A stretch of DNA of 64,000 nt from Sphingomonas soli NBRC 100801 (GCF_001591025.1 NZ_BCTZ01000004.1:124001-188000), one strand, 5' to 3'; counted from the stretch's first letter, positions 16,697 to 26,045 are shown. Notes: generated from the letters alone by a model not told the origin. Program-made: numbers and translations.

Positions 16697-17578
16697 TCAA
16701 ACCAGTCCCGCCGTTGCCAGCGCCGCATCCACCGCCGCCTTGCTCGCCTCGTTGGGCTCGGTCATCGGCAGGCGCAGCTCGACCGGGAAGCCCGGGCGGA
16801 CCTTGCTCATCGCGTACTTGACCGGGCCGGGCGAAGCATCGGTGAACATCGCCAGGTGCAGTGCGAACAGCTTGTCATGGAGTTCGAGAGCCTTCGCCCG
16901 GTCGCCCGCGGCCCAGGCGGCCTGGAAATCGGCGCAGAGCCGCGGGGCAACATTGGCGGTGACCGAGATGCACCCCACCCCGCCCATCGCATTGAACGCC
17001 AGCGCGGTCTCGTCATTTCCCGAGAGCTGGGCGAAATCCGGCCCGCAGCCCAGGCGATGCTCGGTCACGCGCTGGAGCTGCCCGGTCGCGTCCTTGATGC
17101 CGACGAACCGGTCGGGGAAGGCGTTGACGATCCGCGCCACAGTTGCGGGCTGGATGTCGGTGACCGTGCGGCCGGGGACGTTGTAGAGCACGATCGGCAG
17201 CGTGGTCGCGTTGGCGACCGCCTCGAAATGGCGGAAGATGCCCTCCTGGCTGGGGCGGTTATAATAAGGCGGGACCATCAGCGCGGCGTCTGCGCCCGAA
17301 TCCTGCGCGGCCTTTACGTTGCCGATCGCGACCTGGGTGTCGTTGGAGCCGGCGCCGGCGAGGATCTTCACCCTGCCCTTGGCCTGATCGGCGCAGGCGC
17401 GGACCACGTTGAAATGTTCGTCCTTGGTGAGCGTCGCCGCCTCGCCGGTGGTGCCGACGGGAACCAGCGCCGAAGACCCTTCGGCAATCTGCCATTCAAC
17501 TAAAGCGCGGTAATCCTCTTCGGCGAAGGCGCCGTTACGGAACGGCGTCACCAGCGCCGGAATCGAACCGGAGAACAT
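16697..17578 (-). CDS. dapA: 4-hydroxy-tetrahydrodipicolinate synthase
   Basis: 293 residues, standard length. It condenses pyruvate with aspartate semialdehyde, the first committed step of lysine/diaminopimelate synthesis. The TIM-barrel motifs are present: VPVGTTGEAATL with the substrate-contacting Thr-Thr, the tyrosine in VLYNVPGRT, and the Schiff-base lysine in VGIKDATG. The gene is divergent from the lytic transglycosylase at 17632, with 53 bases between the starts. This pairing links supply of the cross-linking amino acid to wall turnover, though the link is only positional. Confidence 0.96.
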   Translation of the reverse strand: MFSGSIPALVTPFRNGAFAEEDYRALVEWQIAEGSSALVPVGTTGEAATLTKDEHFNVVRACADQAKGRVKILAGAGSNDTQVAIGNVKAAQDSGADAALMVPPYYNRPSQEGIFRHFEAVANATTLPIVLYNVPGRTVTDIQPATVARIVNAFPDRFVGIKDATGQLQRVTEHRLGCGPDFAQLSGNDETALAFNAMGGVGCISVTANVAPRLCADFQAAWAAGDRAKALELHDKLFALHLAMFTDASPGPVKYAMSKVRPGFPVELRLPMTEPNEASKAAVDAALATAGLV

Positions 17579-17631
17579 GGTCCCAGAATCTTCCTTAATC
17601 GGGGAAATCAGGGCTGGCAGATAGGAGCGAC

Positions 17632-19656
17632 TTGCGTATCATGTCCAGCATGCTGGCGTCTGTATTCAAGAGTGCGTTGCTGCTTGCGGGGGTTTCGGGT
17701 GTCGCCGCTGCATCGCAGCTGACCCAATCCCAGGCCAAATGGTATGCCCAGGCGATCGAGAGCGGCATGCCGCGCCTTGCGCCTGCCTATATCCAGTCCG
17801 ATGAGCTCAGCAATGTGCTGGTCGAATGGAAGCGGCTCCAGCAATCCGACAATTTCCCCTTCTCCGATTATGCCAATTTCCTGCTCGCGCATCCCGGCTG
17901 GCCCGGCGAGACGAGCAGGCGCGCGGCGGCGGAGACGGTGCTCGACAGCGGCACCTGGGCGCCGGGACTGGTCATTCGCTTCTTTGAGCGGTTCGAGCCG
18001 CTGACCGCCGCCGGGCGGCTGCGCTACGCAGAGGCGCTGGCGGCTTCCGGCAAGCGCGCCGAGGCAGAGGAGCAGGCGCGCCGGGCATGGCGTGGCGGCT
18101 CGCTGCGTCCGGCCGACGAGACCAAGCTGACTGGGGCGTTCTTCTCCGCGCTGACCCCGACGGATCATGATGCGCGTGCCGACATGCTGATCTGGCGCGG
18201 ACAGACGACCGCCGCAACGCGCCAGCTTGCCTATACCTCGCCCTCCAAACGGGCGCTGTTCGATGCGCGGATCGCCTATCGCACCAAGGCCCCCGATGCG
18301 GCAGCGCGCGGCGCGGCGGTGGCGGAGCAGGGACGTGGCGATCCGGGCTATATCGCCGACCGCGCAACATGGCTGCGCGATAGCGGCCAGGGCATGGCGA
18401 TGCGCTCGTATCTGGCGGAACCGCGCCGGCTGAACAGCTTCCCGGGCGATGTCGAGAAATGGTATGAAGTGTTGCTGGTCGCGGCGCGCGGCGCGGCTTC
18501 GGACGGGCAGAACGACCTGGCCTATCGCATCGCGAGCCAGGTCGACGACGCCTATCCGGCGGGCACCGATGTCAGCAGCCGGCCGTTTGGCGAGCGCGAC
18601 GATTATACGAGCCTGACCTGGCTGGCTGGCACCGTAGCGCTCGAAAAGGCCGGGCGCGCGCGCGACGCGATCGGCATGTTCGAGCGCTACTCGCAGGGAT
18701 CGAAGACCCCGCAGACGCAGAGCAAAGGCCTGTATTGGGCCGGCCGCGCGGCGGAAGCGGCAGGCGAGCACGCGAAGGCGCAGGCATTCTTCCAGCGCGC
18801 CGCCGGGTTCCCCGATCTCTATTACGGCCAGCTCGCCAGCGAGCGGCTGGGCAATCCGCTCAAGCGTCCTCCCGATTTCAGCGCCAAGATCGCCGATCCG
18901 GCCGTGCGCGAAGCCTTTTTCCGCCGCGAGGTGGTGCGCGCCGCGCAATTGCTCGGGACGATGGGCAACCGCCCCGACCAGAGCCTGTTCGTCCGCCAGA
19001 TCGCGCAGGATGCAACCACGGATACCGATCATATCCTCGCCGCCGAGCTCAGCCGTACGATCGGCCGGCCCGATCTGGGCGTGATGGTGGGCCGCAGCGC
19101 GCTGCAGAACGGGCTGTCGGACTATACGGCGGCAGGCTATCCCTCCGTGCGCGTGCCCGATGGCCAGCAGGATTACTGGACGATCATCCATGCGATCGCG
19201 CGGCAGGAAAGCCAGTTCGACCGCGCGGCGGTGAGCCATGCCGGCGCGCGCGGGCTGATGCAGCTGATGCCTGGCACCGCACGCGAGCAATCGGGCAAGC
19301 TGGGGCTGGCCTATAACCGGGACTCGCTGACGGTCGATACCGATTACAACATCCAGCTCGGCTCGAGCTATTTCAAGCGGATGCTGAACCTGTACGGCAG
19401 CTACCCGCTGGCGGTGGCGGCGTATAATGCCGGACCGGGCAATGTGAACAAATGGCTGGCCGCGAACGGCGACCCGCGCACCGCCAGCATCGACGTGGTG
19501 ACCTGGGTGGAGAGGATCCCGATCTTCGAGACCAAGAACTATGTGCAGCGCGTGCTGGAAAACGCCGTGGTCTATGACCTGCTCAATCCGGAACGCTCGC
19601 GGAGCAAGGGGCCGGCGAATCTGAGCTGGTACCTGGGCAAGAACAAGCCGGGTTAG
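17632..19656 (+). CDS. Soluble lytic murein transglycosylase (Slt70-like)
   Basis: Up to 674 residues. A signal peptide (VFKSALLLAGVSGVAAAS) is followed by a long helical superhelix (about 30-500) and a C-terminal SLT domain. The catalytic glutamate is in ARQESQFDRAAVS (about E526), followed by GARGLMQLMPGTA and AVAAYNAGPGNVNKWL. It cleaves peptidoglycan strands to 1,6-anhydro products in the periplasm. The start is uncertain: TTG 17632, ATG 17641 and ATG 17650 are all in frame, with AGGAG at 17622-17626. Confidence 0.93.
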   Translation: MRIMSSMLASVFKSALLLAGVSGVAAASQLTQSQAKWYAQAIESGMPRLAPAYIQSDELSNVLVEWKRLQQSDNFPFSDYANFLLAHPGWPGETSRRAAAETVLDSGTWAPGLVIRFFERFEPLTAAGRLRYAEALAASGKRAEAEEQARRAWRGGSLRPADETKLTGAFFSALTPTDHDARADMLIWRGQTTAATRQLAYTSPSKRALFDARIAYRTKAPDAAARGAAVAEQGRGDPGYIADRATWLRDSGQGMAMRSYLAEPRRLNSFPGDVEKWYEVLLVAARGAASDGQNDLAYRIASQVDDAYPAGTDVSSRPFGERDDYTSLTWLAGTVALEKAGRARDAIGMFERYSQGSKTPQTQSKGLYWAGRAAEAAGEHAKAQAFFQRAAGFPDLYYGQLASERLGNPLKRPPDFSAKIADPAVREAFFRREVVRAAQLLGTMGNRPDQSLFVRQIAQDATTDTDHILAAELSRTIGRPDLGVMVGRSALQNGLSDYTAAGYPSVRVPDGQQDYWTIIHAIARQESQFDRAAVSHAGARGLMQLMPGTAREQSGKLGLAYNRDSLTVDTDYNIQLGSSYFKRMLNLYGSYPLAVAAYNAGPGNVNKWLAANGDPRTASIDVVTWVERIPIFETKNYVQRVLENAVVYDLLNPERSRSKGPANLSWYLGKNKPG

Positions 19657-19663
19657 CCCGGAG

Positions 19664-19747
19664 CCGTCATCCCGCGAAAGCCGGGATCGACGGCCACCGG
19701 TAGCCAACGCCTGCTGCACCGGGTTCCGGCCTTCGCCGCGATGACGG
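19664..19747. repeat. REP-like element pair between slt and greB
   Basis: Two inverted copies, CGTCATCCCGCGAAAGCCGG (from 19665) and its degenerate reverse complement ending CGCCGCGATGACGG (to 19746). This is the same layout as the pair at 16166/16315 but more diverged. The element begins just after the transglycosylase stop codon and may serve as a 3' end structure. Confidence 0.7.
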
Positions 19748-19756
19748 ATTGGACCA

Positions 19757-20233
19757 ATGGACCGCCCCAACTACATCACCCCCGCCGGCTATGCCGTGCT
19801 CAAAGCGGAATATGACGCGTTGCTGAGCGACGAGCGGCCGAAGCTCGTCGAGGTCATTTCCTGGGCAGCGGGAAATGGCGACCGTTCGGAGAATGGGGAC
19901 TATATCTATGGCCGCAAGCGACTGCGCGAGATCGACCGGCGGCTGGGCTGGCTTTCCCGGCGGATGAAGGCGGCGCGCGTGGTCGATCCCCGGCAGCAGG
20001 AGGACCGCGCGCGCGTGTTTTTTGGCGCGACGGTGACGATCGCCGATGAAGACGACAATCACCGCACGCTTACCCTTGTTGGCGATGACGAAGCCGATGC
20101 GGGCGCCGGACGCGTTGGATGGAACTCACCCTTCGCACGCGCATTGCGCGGCGCGGCCGTGGGCGATCTGCGCAAGGTGATGCTGCCCGCGGGGGAGCGG
20201 GAATATGAAGTCATTGCGCTCACTTACCCCTGA
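19757..20233 (+). CDS. greB: Transcription elongation factor GreB
   Basis: 158 residues. The N-terminal coiled coil includes TPAGYAVLKAEYDALL and the GreB-type block GDRSENGDYIYGRKRLREID, with the acidic tip residues that enter the RNA polymerase secondary channel. The C-terminal FKBP-like domain has FGATVTIADEDD and GWNSPFARALRGAAVGD. It rescues backtracked polymerase by stimulating transcript cleavage. I prefer GreB over GreA because of the GDRSEN(A/G)DYIYG form. Confidence 0.93.
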   Translation: MDRPNYITPAGYAVLKAEYDALLSDERPKLVEVISWAAGNGDRSENGDYIYGRKRLREIDRRLGWLSRRMKAARVVDPRQQEDRARVFFGATVTIADEDDNHRTLTLVGDDEADAGAGRVGWNSPFARALRGAAVGDLRKVMLPAGEREYEVIALTYP

Positions 20234-20318
20234 GACGCGCCAAGCTGCTGGACTTCGCGATTCCCCTGCTCCACGCATCCGCCTAGTATCGGCGGCAAGC
20301 AAGCGCGTTAGGAAGCGA

Positions 20319-20597
20319 ATGGCAATCAAGCGTATTCTGGTATCGGGTCGAGTGCAGGCAGTCGGATTTCGCGACTGGGTGGTGCGAACCGCAAAGGCCG
20401 AAGGCATCACCGGCTGGGTGCGCAACCGCAATGACGGGAGCGTCGAAATGATCGCGTCGGGAGAGGATGACGCCGTCACGCGCTTTGCCGACGCCTGCCG
20501 CGAAGGCCCCGCGCTCGCGCGCGTCGACCATGTCGAAGTGCTGGAAGCTGCGGGCGAGAAGCCCGGAAAAGGCTTCACCAAGCGCTTCACGGCCTGA
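20319..20597 (+). CDS. Acylphosphatase
   Basis: 92 residues from ATG 20319, which follows AGGA; the upstream open frame is non-coding. The signature is SGRVQAVGFRDWVVRTA, with the phosphate-binding Arg of GFR, and GWVRNRNDGSVE with the catalytic Asn. It hydrolyses acyl-phosphate bonds in the cytoplasm. It lies between greB and the DoxX gene on the same strand. Confidence 0.95.
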   Translation: MAIKRILVSGRVQAVGFRDWVVRTAKAEGITGWVRNRNDGSVEMIASGEDDAVTRFADACREGPALARVDHVEVLEAAGEKPGKGFTKRFTA

Positions 20598-20662
20598 TCC
20601 TGCCGGGAGCCATCCGCCCCGGGGCCGCGCGCGCCGATTGACCATATGTCGGCAACGTGAAA

Positions 20663-20691
20663 GGCTCCCCTCACGAAGAGCGAGAGGAGCC
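20663..20691 (+). promoter_or_regulatory. Hairpin masking the ribosome-binding site of the DoxX gene
   Basis: GGCTCCCCTC pairs with GAGAGGAGCC (9 of 10 pairs, one C/A mismatch) around a 9-base loop. The 3' arm contains the GGAG Shine-Dalgarno, 7 bases before ATG 20697. The structure would hide the ribosome-binding site until melted or displaced. Confidence 0.55.
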
Positions 20692-20696
20692 ACATC

Positions 20697-21083
20697 ATGC
20701 CGATTCCCGATAGCTGGTCGTCCAAGTTGCTGAGCGTGCTGCGTATCGTTGCCGGGCTGGGATTTCTCCACCACGGCACGATGAAGTTCTTCCACCTGCC
20801 ACCCCCTCCGCCGGGGATGAGCGGACCACTCAATCCGCTGATGATGACGGCGGGCGCGCTGGAGCTGGTGGGCGGAGCGCTGATCGTGATCGGGTTGTTC
20901 ACCCGGCCGGTCGCGTTCATCCTCTCCGGCATGATGGCCGTCGCCTATTTCATGGCGCACGCACCGCAGGGGCTATACCCGGCACTCAACGGCGGCGAGC
21001 CTGCGATGCTCTATTGCTTCATCTTCCTCTATCTCGCGGCTGCCGGCGGCGGGATCTGGAGCGTGGACGCGACGCGCAAATAA
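20697..21083 (+). CDS. DoxX family membrane protein
   Basis: 128 residues with four hydrophobic segments. Typical DoxX features are LRIVAGLGFLHHGTMKFF near the N-terminus and GALELVGGALIVIGLFTRPVAF in the middle. Family members are inner-membrane proteins, some linked to thiosulfate/quinone chemistry or redox stress; no role can be fixed here. Its ribosome-binding site is inside a hairpin. Confidence 0.88.
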   Translation: MPIPDSWSSKLLSVLRIVAGLGFLHHGTMKFFHLPPPPPGMSGPLNPLMMTAGALELVGGALIVIGLFTRPVAFILSGMMAVAYFMAHAPQGLYPALNGGEPAMLYCFIFLYLAAAGGGIWSVDATRK

Positions 21084-21122
21084 GGTCTTGGCTCCCCGTC
21101 CGGGGATGGGGATCCATACCGC

Positions 21123-21932
21123 CTATTCGGCCCGGGCCAGCAGCGCCCGCGCCTGTTCGACATGCATGGCCTCGATCATGCGGTCCTGATAGCGCTCGGC
21201 ACCGCCCGATGCAGCGGCGATCAGCGCCTGCGCTTCGGCGATCTCGCGCTCGCGGGGGCCAAAGGAGCGCGCGGCGATCTCTATCTGGTTGGGGTGAATC
21301 AGCGACTTGCCGTCGAACCCCAGCGCCCTGCCCTCGCGGCATTCAGTTTCCAGACCGGTAGCATCGTCCAGCTTGTTGAACACCCCGTCGAGCGCCCAGG
21401 CATCGCCCGCGCGCGCGGCCAGCACGATCGTCTGGAGCGCGACACCCATCGCCTCGCGTCCGGAGCGGGGTGGCAAGCGGAGCGTCGCGGCAAGGTCATT
21501 GGTGCCCGCGATCAGGCCAGCGACGCCCGGCAGCGCCGCTATTTCCGCCGCGGCGAGCACACCACGGGGCGTCTCTATCATCGCCAGCAATGGCTTGCCG
21601 AGCGCCGCCGCCACTCGCGCGATCTGCGCCACATCCTCGGCCTTGGGAAGCACGGCGTAATCGGCGCTCGATCCACGCACCGCCGCGACATCGTCCGCAT
21701 GCTCGCGTGAATCCACACCGTTCAGGCGAATCGCCGAGGCGCTTCTTCCGAAACCGGCGGCCACCGCTTCCACCGCTGCGATGCGCGCGCTGGCCTTGTC
21801 CCCCGGCTTCACTGCGTCCTCAAGATCCAGGATCACCATATCTGCATCGAGCCCGCGCGCCTTTTCGATCGCGCGCGGATTGGAGGCGGGAAGGAAGAGC
21901 GCGGTGCGCGGGGCCAAAGCTGCTGTGGTCAT
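21123..21932 (-). CDS. HpcH/HpaI aldolase family, CitE-like CoA ester lyase
   Basis: 269 residues, the usual size for CitE-like enzymes. Motifs include [14 protein letters not shown], the Mg-binding [13 protein letters not shown], the conserved arginine in [31 protein letters not shown] and [14 protein letters not shown]. Relatives cleave malyl-, citramalyl- or hydroxyacyl-CoA esters. No citrate lyase alpha or gamma subunits are nearby, so this is a stand-alone lyase and not part of citrate lyase. Divergent from the SPFH gene. Confidence 0.9.
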   Translation of the reverse strand: MTTAALAPRTALFLPASNPRAIEKARGLDADMVILDLEDAVKPGDKASARIAAVEAVAAGFGRSASAIRLNGVDSREHADDVAAVRGSSADYAVLPKAEDVAQIARVAAALGKPLLAMIETPRGVLAAAEIAALPGVAGLIAGTNDLAATLRLPPRSGREAMGVALQTIVLAARAGDAWALDGVFNKLDDATGLETECREGRALGFDGKSLIHPNQIEIAARSFGPREREIAEAQALIAAASGGAERYQDRMIEAMHVEQARALLARAE

Positions 21933-21981
21933 GGCCGATCCCTATGCTACCAAGGGGCGAAGTTTGCGAGGGGAGTCGGGA

Positions 21982-22968
21982 ATGGAAGCGCTTAATGTTT
22001 TCCTGCTGGTCGCCGTGGCCGTGGTGTTGCTCTATCTCTTCTCGAGCGTGAAGATCGTCACACAGGGCTATCAATACACCATCGAATATTTCGGACGCTT
22101 CACTGCGGTCGCGTCTCCCGGCCTCAATTTCTACCCTGCATTTTTCTATCGCGTCGGCCGCAAGGTGAACATGATGGAGCAGGTGATCGACATTCCCGGG
22201 CAGGAAATCATCACCAAGGACAATGCGATGATCTCCACCGATGGCGTGGTTTTCTTCCAGGTCCTCGACGCCGCCAAGGCCGCCTATGAGGTGAGCGACC
22301 TCTATGTCGCCCTGCTCCAGCTTACGACGACGAACCTGCGCACCGTGATGGGTTCGATGGACCTCGACGAGACGCTGTCGAAGCGCGACGAGATCAACGC
22401 GCGGCTACTCTCGGTGGTCGATCATGCGACGACGCCGTGGGGCGTCAAGATCACCCGCGTCGAGATCAAGGACATCCGCCCGCCCGCCGATATCGTCAAC
22501 GCAATGGGCCGCCAGATGAAGGCCGAGCGCGAGAAGCGCGCCAACATCCTGGAGGCCGAAGGCACCCGCGCTTCGGAGATCCTGCGCGCCGAGGGGCAGA
22601 AGCAGTCGAAGATCCTAGAGGCCGAAGGCCGCCGCGAGGCCGCATTCCGCGACGCCGAAGCACGCGAGCGCGCCGCGGAGGCCGAAGCGACCGCGACGCG
22701 CGTCGTCTCCGATGCGATCGAGACCGGCAGCGCGCAGGCGATCAACTATTTCATCGCGCAGAAATATGTGGAGGCGGTCGGCAAGTTCGCGACCTCGCCC
22801 AACGCCAAGACGATTCTCTTCCCGGTCGAGGCGACGCAGCTCATGGGCACGCTGGGCGGCATCGGCGAACTGGCCAAGGAAGCGATCGGCGGCTCGCCGG
22901 GCGGCGCTCCGAAGCCCGCCGCCCCGCCGCGCGCGCGCCCCGCGCCGTTCACGCCTTCGGGGAGCTGA
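21982..22968 (+). CDS. SPFH/band 7 domain protein (stomatin, QmcA-like)
   Basis: 328 residues from ATG 21982, which follows a strong GAGGGGAG. One N-terminal membrane helix (about 4-20), then the SPFH domain with [39 protein letters not shown] and [21 protein letters not shown] long charged helix rich in Glu/Ala/Arg (about 175-235) should oligomerise. The C-terminus is Pro/Ala-rich. Such proteins form membrane microdomains. The next gene, 3 bases on, encodes the usual NfeD partner. Confidence 0.95.
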   Translation: MEALNVFLLVAVAVVLLYLFSSVKIVTQGYQYTIEYFGRFTAVASPGLNFYPAFFYRVGRKVNMMEQVIDIPGQEIITKDNAMISTDGVVFFQVLDAAKAAYEVSDLYVALLQLTTTNLRTVMGSMDLDETLSKRDEINARLLSVVDHATTPWGVKITRVEIKDIRPPADIVNAMGRQMKAEREKRANILEAEGTRASEILRAEGQKQSKILEAEGRREAAFRDAEARERAAEAEATATRVVSDAIETGSAQAINYFIAQKYVEAVGKFATSPNAKTILFPVEATQLMGTLGGIGELAKEAIGGSPGGAPKPAAPPRARPAPFTPSGS

Positions 22969-22971
22969 GCC

Positions 22972-23427
22972 ATGGACTGGGAAATGATCACGGGTTCCCC
23001 GGGCCTTGCATGGCTGATCCTCGCGGCGCTGCTCGCGCTGACCGAGCTGATGGTGCCGGGCATTTTCCTGGTCTTCGTCGCCGCAGGTGCGGGGGTGACC
23101 GGGCTGGTCACCCTGCTCTTTCCGCATTTTCCGCTGCTTCTTCAGGTGGCGTTGTTCGCCGCGGGATCGTCGGCGGCGGTGGCGCTGGGGCGGCAATGGT
23201 ATCTCCGCAATCCGGGGCCGAGCCCCGATCCGCTGCTCAACGATCGCGTCGCACGGCTGATCGGTCAGGTCGTGACCGTCGCGGAGCCGATCGAGGCCGG
23301 ATGCGGAAAGGTGCGTGTGGGTGATGGCGAATGGCTGGCGCGCGGGCCCGATGCGCCTGCCGGCGCGCATGTGCGCATCACCGGCGCCGAGGGGAATTCG
23401 CTGACGGTCGAACCCGTCATCGCCTGA
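22972..23427 (+). CDS. NfeD family protein, partner of the SPFH protein
   Basis: 151 residues. Three hydrophobic segments (about 12-30, 35-55 and 58-75) are followed by a soluble OB-fold from about residue 85 (LNDRVARLIGQVVTV to TGAEGNSLTVEPV). This is the short NfeD form without a protease domain. The pair acts together in membrane microdomain organisation or protein quality control. Starts 3 bases after the SPFH stop. Confidence 0.93.
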   Translation: MDWEMITGSPGLAWLILAALLALTELMVPGIFLVFVAAGAGVTGLVTLLFPHFPLLLQVALFAAGSSAAVALGRQWYLRNPGPSPDPLLNDRVARLIGQVVTVAEPIEAGCGKVRVGDGEWLARGPDAPAGAHVRITGAEGNSLTVEPVIA

Positions 23428-23447
23428 CGTCATTGCAAGGAGTAACC

Positions 23448-25268
23448 ATGCTTACCACCCGCCGTGAGCTATTGCTCGGCACCGGCGCCAGCCTTGTGCT
23501 GGGCGCATTCCCCGCCGCCGCGCGCACGTTTCAAACGGACGCCGATACCCAGGCAAGCGCGACGCTGACGAACATCGCCGAGGCGTTGCTCAAGCTCTAT
23601 CCCCAAAAGGCGACGTCGCTGGGCATCGACAAGGACGCACGCGCCACGCTGAAGCATCAGCTTACCGACCGATCGGTGAACGGCCAGGCCGCGATCGCCG
23701 CGCACCTGCGCCAGTCGATCGCCGCGCTGGACAAGCTGGACGCCAACGCCCTGAGCCCGATCATGCGCACCAATGTGGATGTGGTGCTGGCAGCCTATGG
23801 CAACGCGCTCACCGGGTTCGGCTTTGGCTATGGCGACGTCGCCGTAGGGGATTGGCGCAACGCGCCCTATGTGGTGGCGCAGAATGTGGGCGCGTTTCTC
23901 GATATCCCGCGCTTCCTCGACGCCGAGCATCAGGTGAAGACCGCACAGGATGCCGAGGCGTATCTCGACCGGCTGGAGAGCTATGCCGAGCAACTGGATG
24001 GCGAGACCGAGCGGCTGAAGATCGCAGCGTCAAAGGGCGTGATCGCCCCGGATTTTCTGCTCGATAAGTGCCTCACGCAGATCCGGCAGGTCCGGGAGGG
24101 CAATCCCGCCGGATGGGGCGTGGTCACGTCGATCGCCAATCGCAGCGTGGGGATGCAGGGCGATTTCGGCCAGCGCGCCTGGCTGCTCGCCAAGGACAAG
24201 CTGGCGCCCGCGCTCGACCGGCAGATCAAGGAGCTGGAGAAGCACCGCAAGCGCGCGACCGGCGATCCGGGCGTGTGGAAGTTCAAGGATGGCGAGGCCT
24301 ATTATGCCTGGGCGCTGAGCGCGGGCACGACCACGACGATGACCCCCGACGAGGTCCACAAAATGGGCCTGGAGCAGGTGGCCGAGATCCAGAGCGAGAT
24401 GGATGCCATCCTGAAGAAGGAAGGCTATTCGAAAGGTACCGTGGGCGAGCGGATGGTGGCGCTGGCGAAGGATCCGCGCTTCGCCTTCCCCGAAGGCGAT
24501 GCGGGCCGCGCGGAGATCATGAAGTTCCTGAACGATCGCGTCTCCGACATTCGCGGCCGGATGCCGCAGGCGTTTCACACTTTGGTGCCCGGCAATGTCG
24601 AGGTGCGGCGCATGCCTCCTGAGGAAGAGCCGGGCGCGCCGGGCGCTTACGGCGATGCGGGCTCGATCGACGGCACGATCCCCGGCAAATTCTGGATCAA
24701 CCTGCACACGACCAGCCTGCACAGCCGGTTCAGCCTGCCCGACCTGACCTATCACGAGGCGATTCCCGGCCATGCCTGGCAGGGCGAATATACCCACAAG
24801 CTGCCGCTTATCCGCGCCCTGCTCGCGTTCAACGCCTATTCGGAAGGCTGGGCGCTCTACGCGGAACAGCTCGCCGACGAACTGGGCGTCTATGCCGATA
24901 ACCCCGCCGAAAAGCTCGGCTATCTCCAGTCGCTGAGTTTCCGCGCCTGCCGGCTCGTGGTCGATACCGGGCTGCATGCAAAGCGCTGGGGCCGCGAGCA
25001 GGCCGTACAATGGTTCATCACGGCGAACGGGTCGAACGAGCTAGAGGTCCGCAGCGAGGTCGATCGCTATTGCTCCTGGCCGGGCCAGGCCTGCGGCTAC
25101 AAGATCGGGCATAACGAGATCAACCGCCTGCGCGACCGGGCAAAGGCGGCGCTGGGCGACCGCTACGATTTCCGCGCGTTCAACGATGCGGTGGTCCTGG
25201 GCGGCAATGTGCCGATGACGGTGCTGGGGCACGTGATCGACCGGCATATCGCGGAGCGGAAGGTCTGA
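23448..25268 (+). CDS. DUF885 family putative metallopeptidase, Tat-exported
   Basis: 606 residues from ATG 23448 after AGGAGTAA. The N-terminus has TTRRELLLGTGASLVLGAF, a twin-arginine-like signal. The family signature is TYHEAIPGHAWQGEY (near residue 434) followed by AYSEGWALYAEQLADELG, giving an HExxxGH-type zinc site. DUF885 proteins are distant relatives of M32 carboxypeptidases. The natural substrate is unknown. It is 20 bases downstream of nfeD and may share its transcript. Confidence 0.88.
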   Translation: MLTTRRELLLGTGASLVLGAFPAAARTFQTDADTQASATLTNIAEALLKLYPQKATSLGIDKDARATLKHQLTDRSVNGQAAIAAHLRQSIAALDKLDANALSPIMRTNVDVVLAAYGNALTGFGFGYGDVAVGDWRNAPYVVAQNVGAFLDIPRFLDAEHQVKTAQDAEAYLDRLESYAEQLDGETERLKIAASKGVIAPDFLLDKCLTQIRQVREGNPAGWGVVTSIANRSVGMQGDFGQRAWLLAKDKLAPALDRQIKELEKHRKRATGDPGVWKFKDGEAYYAWALSAGTTTTMTPDEVHKMGLEQVAEIQSEMDAILKKEGYSKGTVGERMVALAKDPRFAFPEGDAGRAEIMKFLNDRVSDIRGRMPQAFHTLVPGNVEVRRMPPEEEPGAPGAYGDAGSIDGTIPGKFWINLHTTSLHSRFSLPDLTYHEAIPGHAWQGEYTHKLPLIRALLAFNAYSEGWALYAEQLADELGVYADNPAEKLGYLQSLSFRACRLVVDTGLHAKRWGREQAVQWFITANGSNELEVRSEVDRYCSWPGQACGYKIGHNEINRLRDRAKAALGDRYDFRAFNDAVVLGGNVPMTVLGHVIDRHIAERKV

Positions 25269-25303
25269 GGGCGCTCCCCGCTGAAGGGGACCGCCCTCCT
25301 CGA

Positions 25304-25654
25304 TCACTTCTTTCCGAAGATCCCGCCGACCATGCCGGTAATGTCGTTGAGCGGATTGCCGTCGCCATCCTTGTCGAGCGCGCCGAGCAGTCCGCCTGCG
25401 GCACCACCCTGCAGCATGCTGGCGAATTTGCCGAGCGAGCCTTCGCCGCCAATGTGGCCGATGATCTCCTGAAGCTTGTCGACAGGCAGCCCGGTCGACG
25501 CGGCAGCGCCCTCAGCCGTGTCGCCCTGCATCGGGTGATATTTGGCGAGCGCCTTCACCGCCGACTCGACATGCTCTGGCGACAGGCCGACCTTGGCCGC
25601 GAGATTGGCAATGTCCACGTTTTGCGTGACTTGACCCAGAATACCGTCGAGCAT
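25304..25654 (-). CDS. Small hypothetical protein with a calcium-loop-like motif
   Basis: 116 residues. The N-terminal half is amphipathic helical (VDIANLAAKVGLSPEHVESA). Gly-rich segments (GGEGSLGKFASMLQGGAAGG) are followed by DKDGDGNPLND, close to an EF-hand or dockerin calcium loop, and a Gly/Phe tail. No signal peptide. It resembles DUF937-like proteins in composition, but I cannot assign a family. Convergent with the DUF885 gene. Confidence 0.7.
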   Translation of the reverse strand: MLDGILGQVTQNVDIANLAAKVGLSPEHVESAVKALAKYHPMQGDTAEGAAASTGLPVDKLQEIIGHIGGEGSLGKFASMLQGGAAGGLLGALDKDGDGNPLNDITGMVGGIFGKK

Positions 25655-25742
25655 GCTCCTCGAAACGCCTCCTGCTAAACCATAGCGGGATCGAGACTAG
25701 CACCAGCGGGGCCGCAGCACAGCAGAAACTGCTCGCTATCCC

Positions 25743-26045
25743 CTACCCCGCAGCACGAGCAGCGAGCGCCTGCTCGACCGCGGCAAGGCCGGCGTCGCTT
25801 TCCACGGCCAGATCGATCGGGCGACCGCCTAGGGAATCGTCATGCGTATTGAGGAAAGCGATCATCGCATCGCGCCCCTTTAGGGCCAGGAATGCGCTCG
25901 TCGCGACTCTGCCCTGGCGCGTCGCGGCCTCGGGCGAAAGGCGGACGGTGTCGAACCTTTTGCGGAAACGTTTGAACTGCGGCTTGGCATCGCTGGCGGG
26001 CGGTTCGGCGGCGGAGCCCTGATCGGCGGGCGTTGCGTCGCTCAT
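25743..26045 (-). CDS. MbcA/ParS/Xre antitoxin toxin-binding domain protein (DUF2384-like), no toxin nearby
   Basis: 100 residues from ATG 26045. After a disordered, Pro/Ala-rich N-terminus and a basic stretch (KRFRKRFDTVRLSPEAA), the C-terminus has FLALKGRDAMIAFLNTHDDS followed by LGGRPIDLAVESDAGLAAVE. The LGGR-P-(I/L)DL-x(4)-GL/G-xxxV pattern is the mark of the toxin-binding domain of Xre/MbcA/ParS antitoxins. No RES-domain toxin gene is next to it, and no DNA-binding helix-turn-helix is obvious. It may be an orphan or act in another process. Confidence 0.65.
   Translation of the reverse strand: MSDATPADQGSAAEPPASDAKPQFKRFRKRFDTVRLSPEAATRQGRVATSAFLALKGRDAMIAFLNTHDDSLGGRPIDLAVESDAGLAAVEQALAARAAG

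Noticed and set aside
17608..19770. Long open frame of 720 codons antisense to the lytic transglycosylase
   Set aside because: Same effect; the plus-strand product has a signal peptide and SLT motifs, while the antisense product is Arg/Gly/Ala-rich without features.
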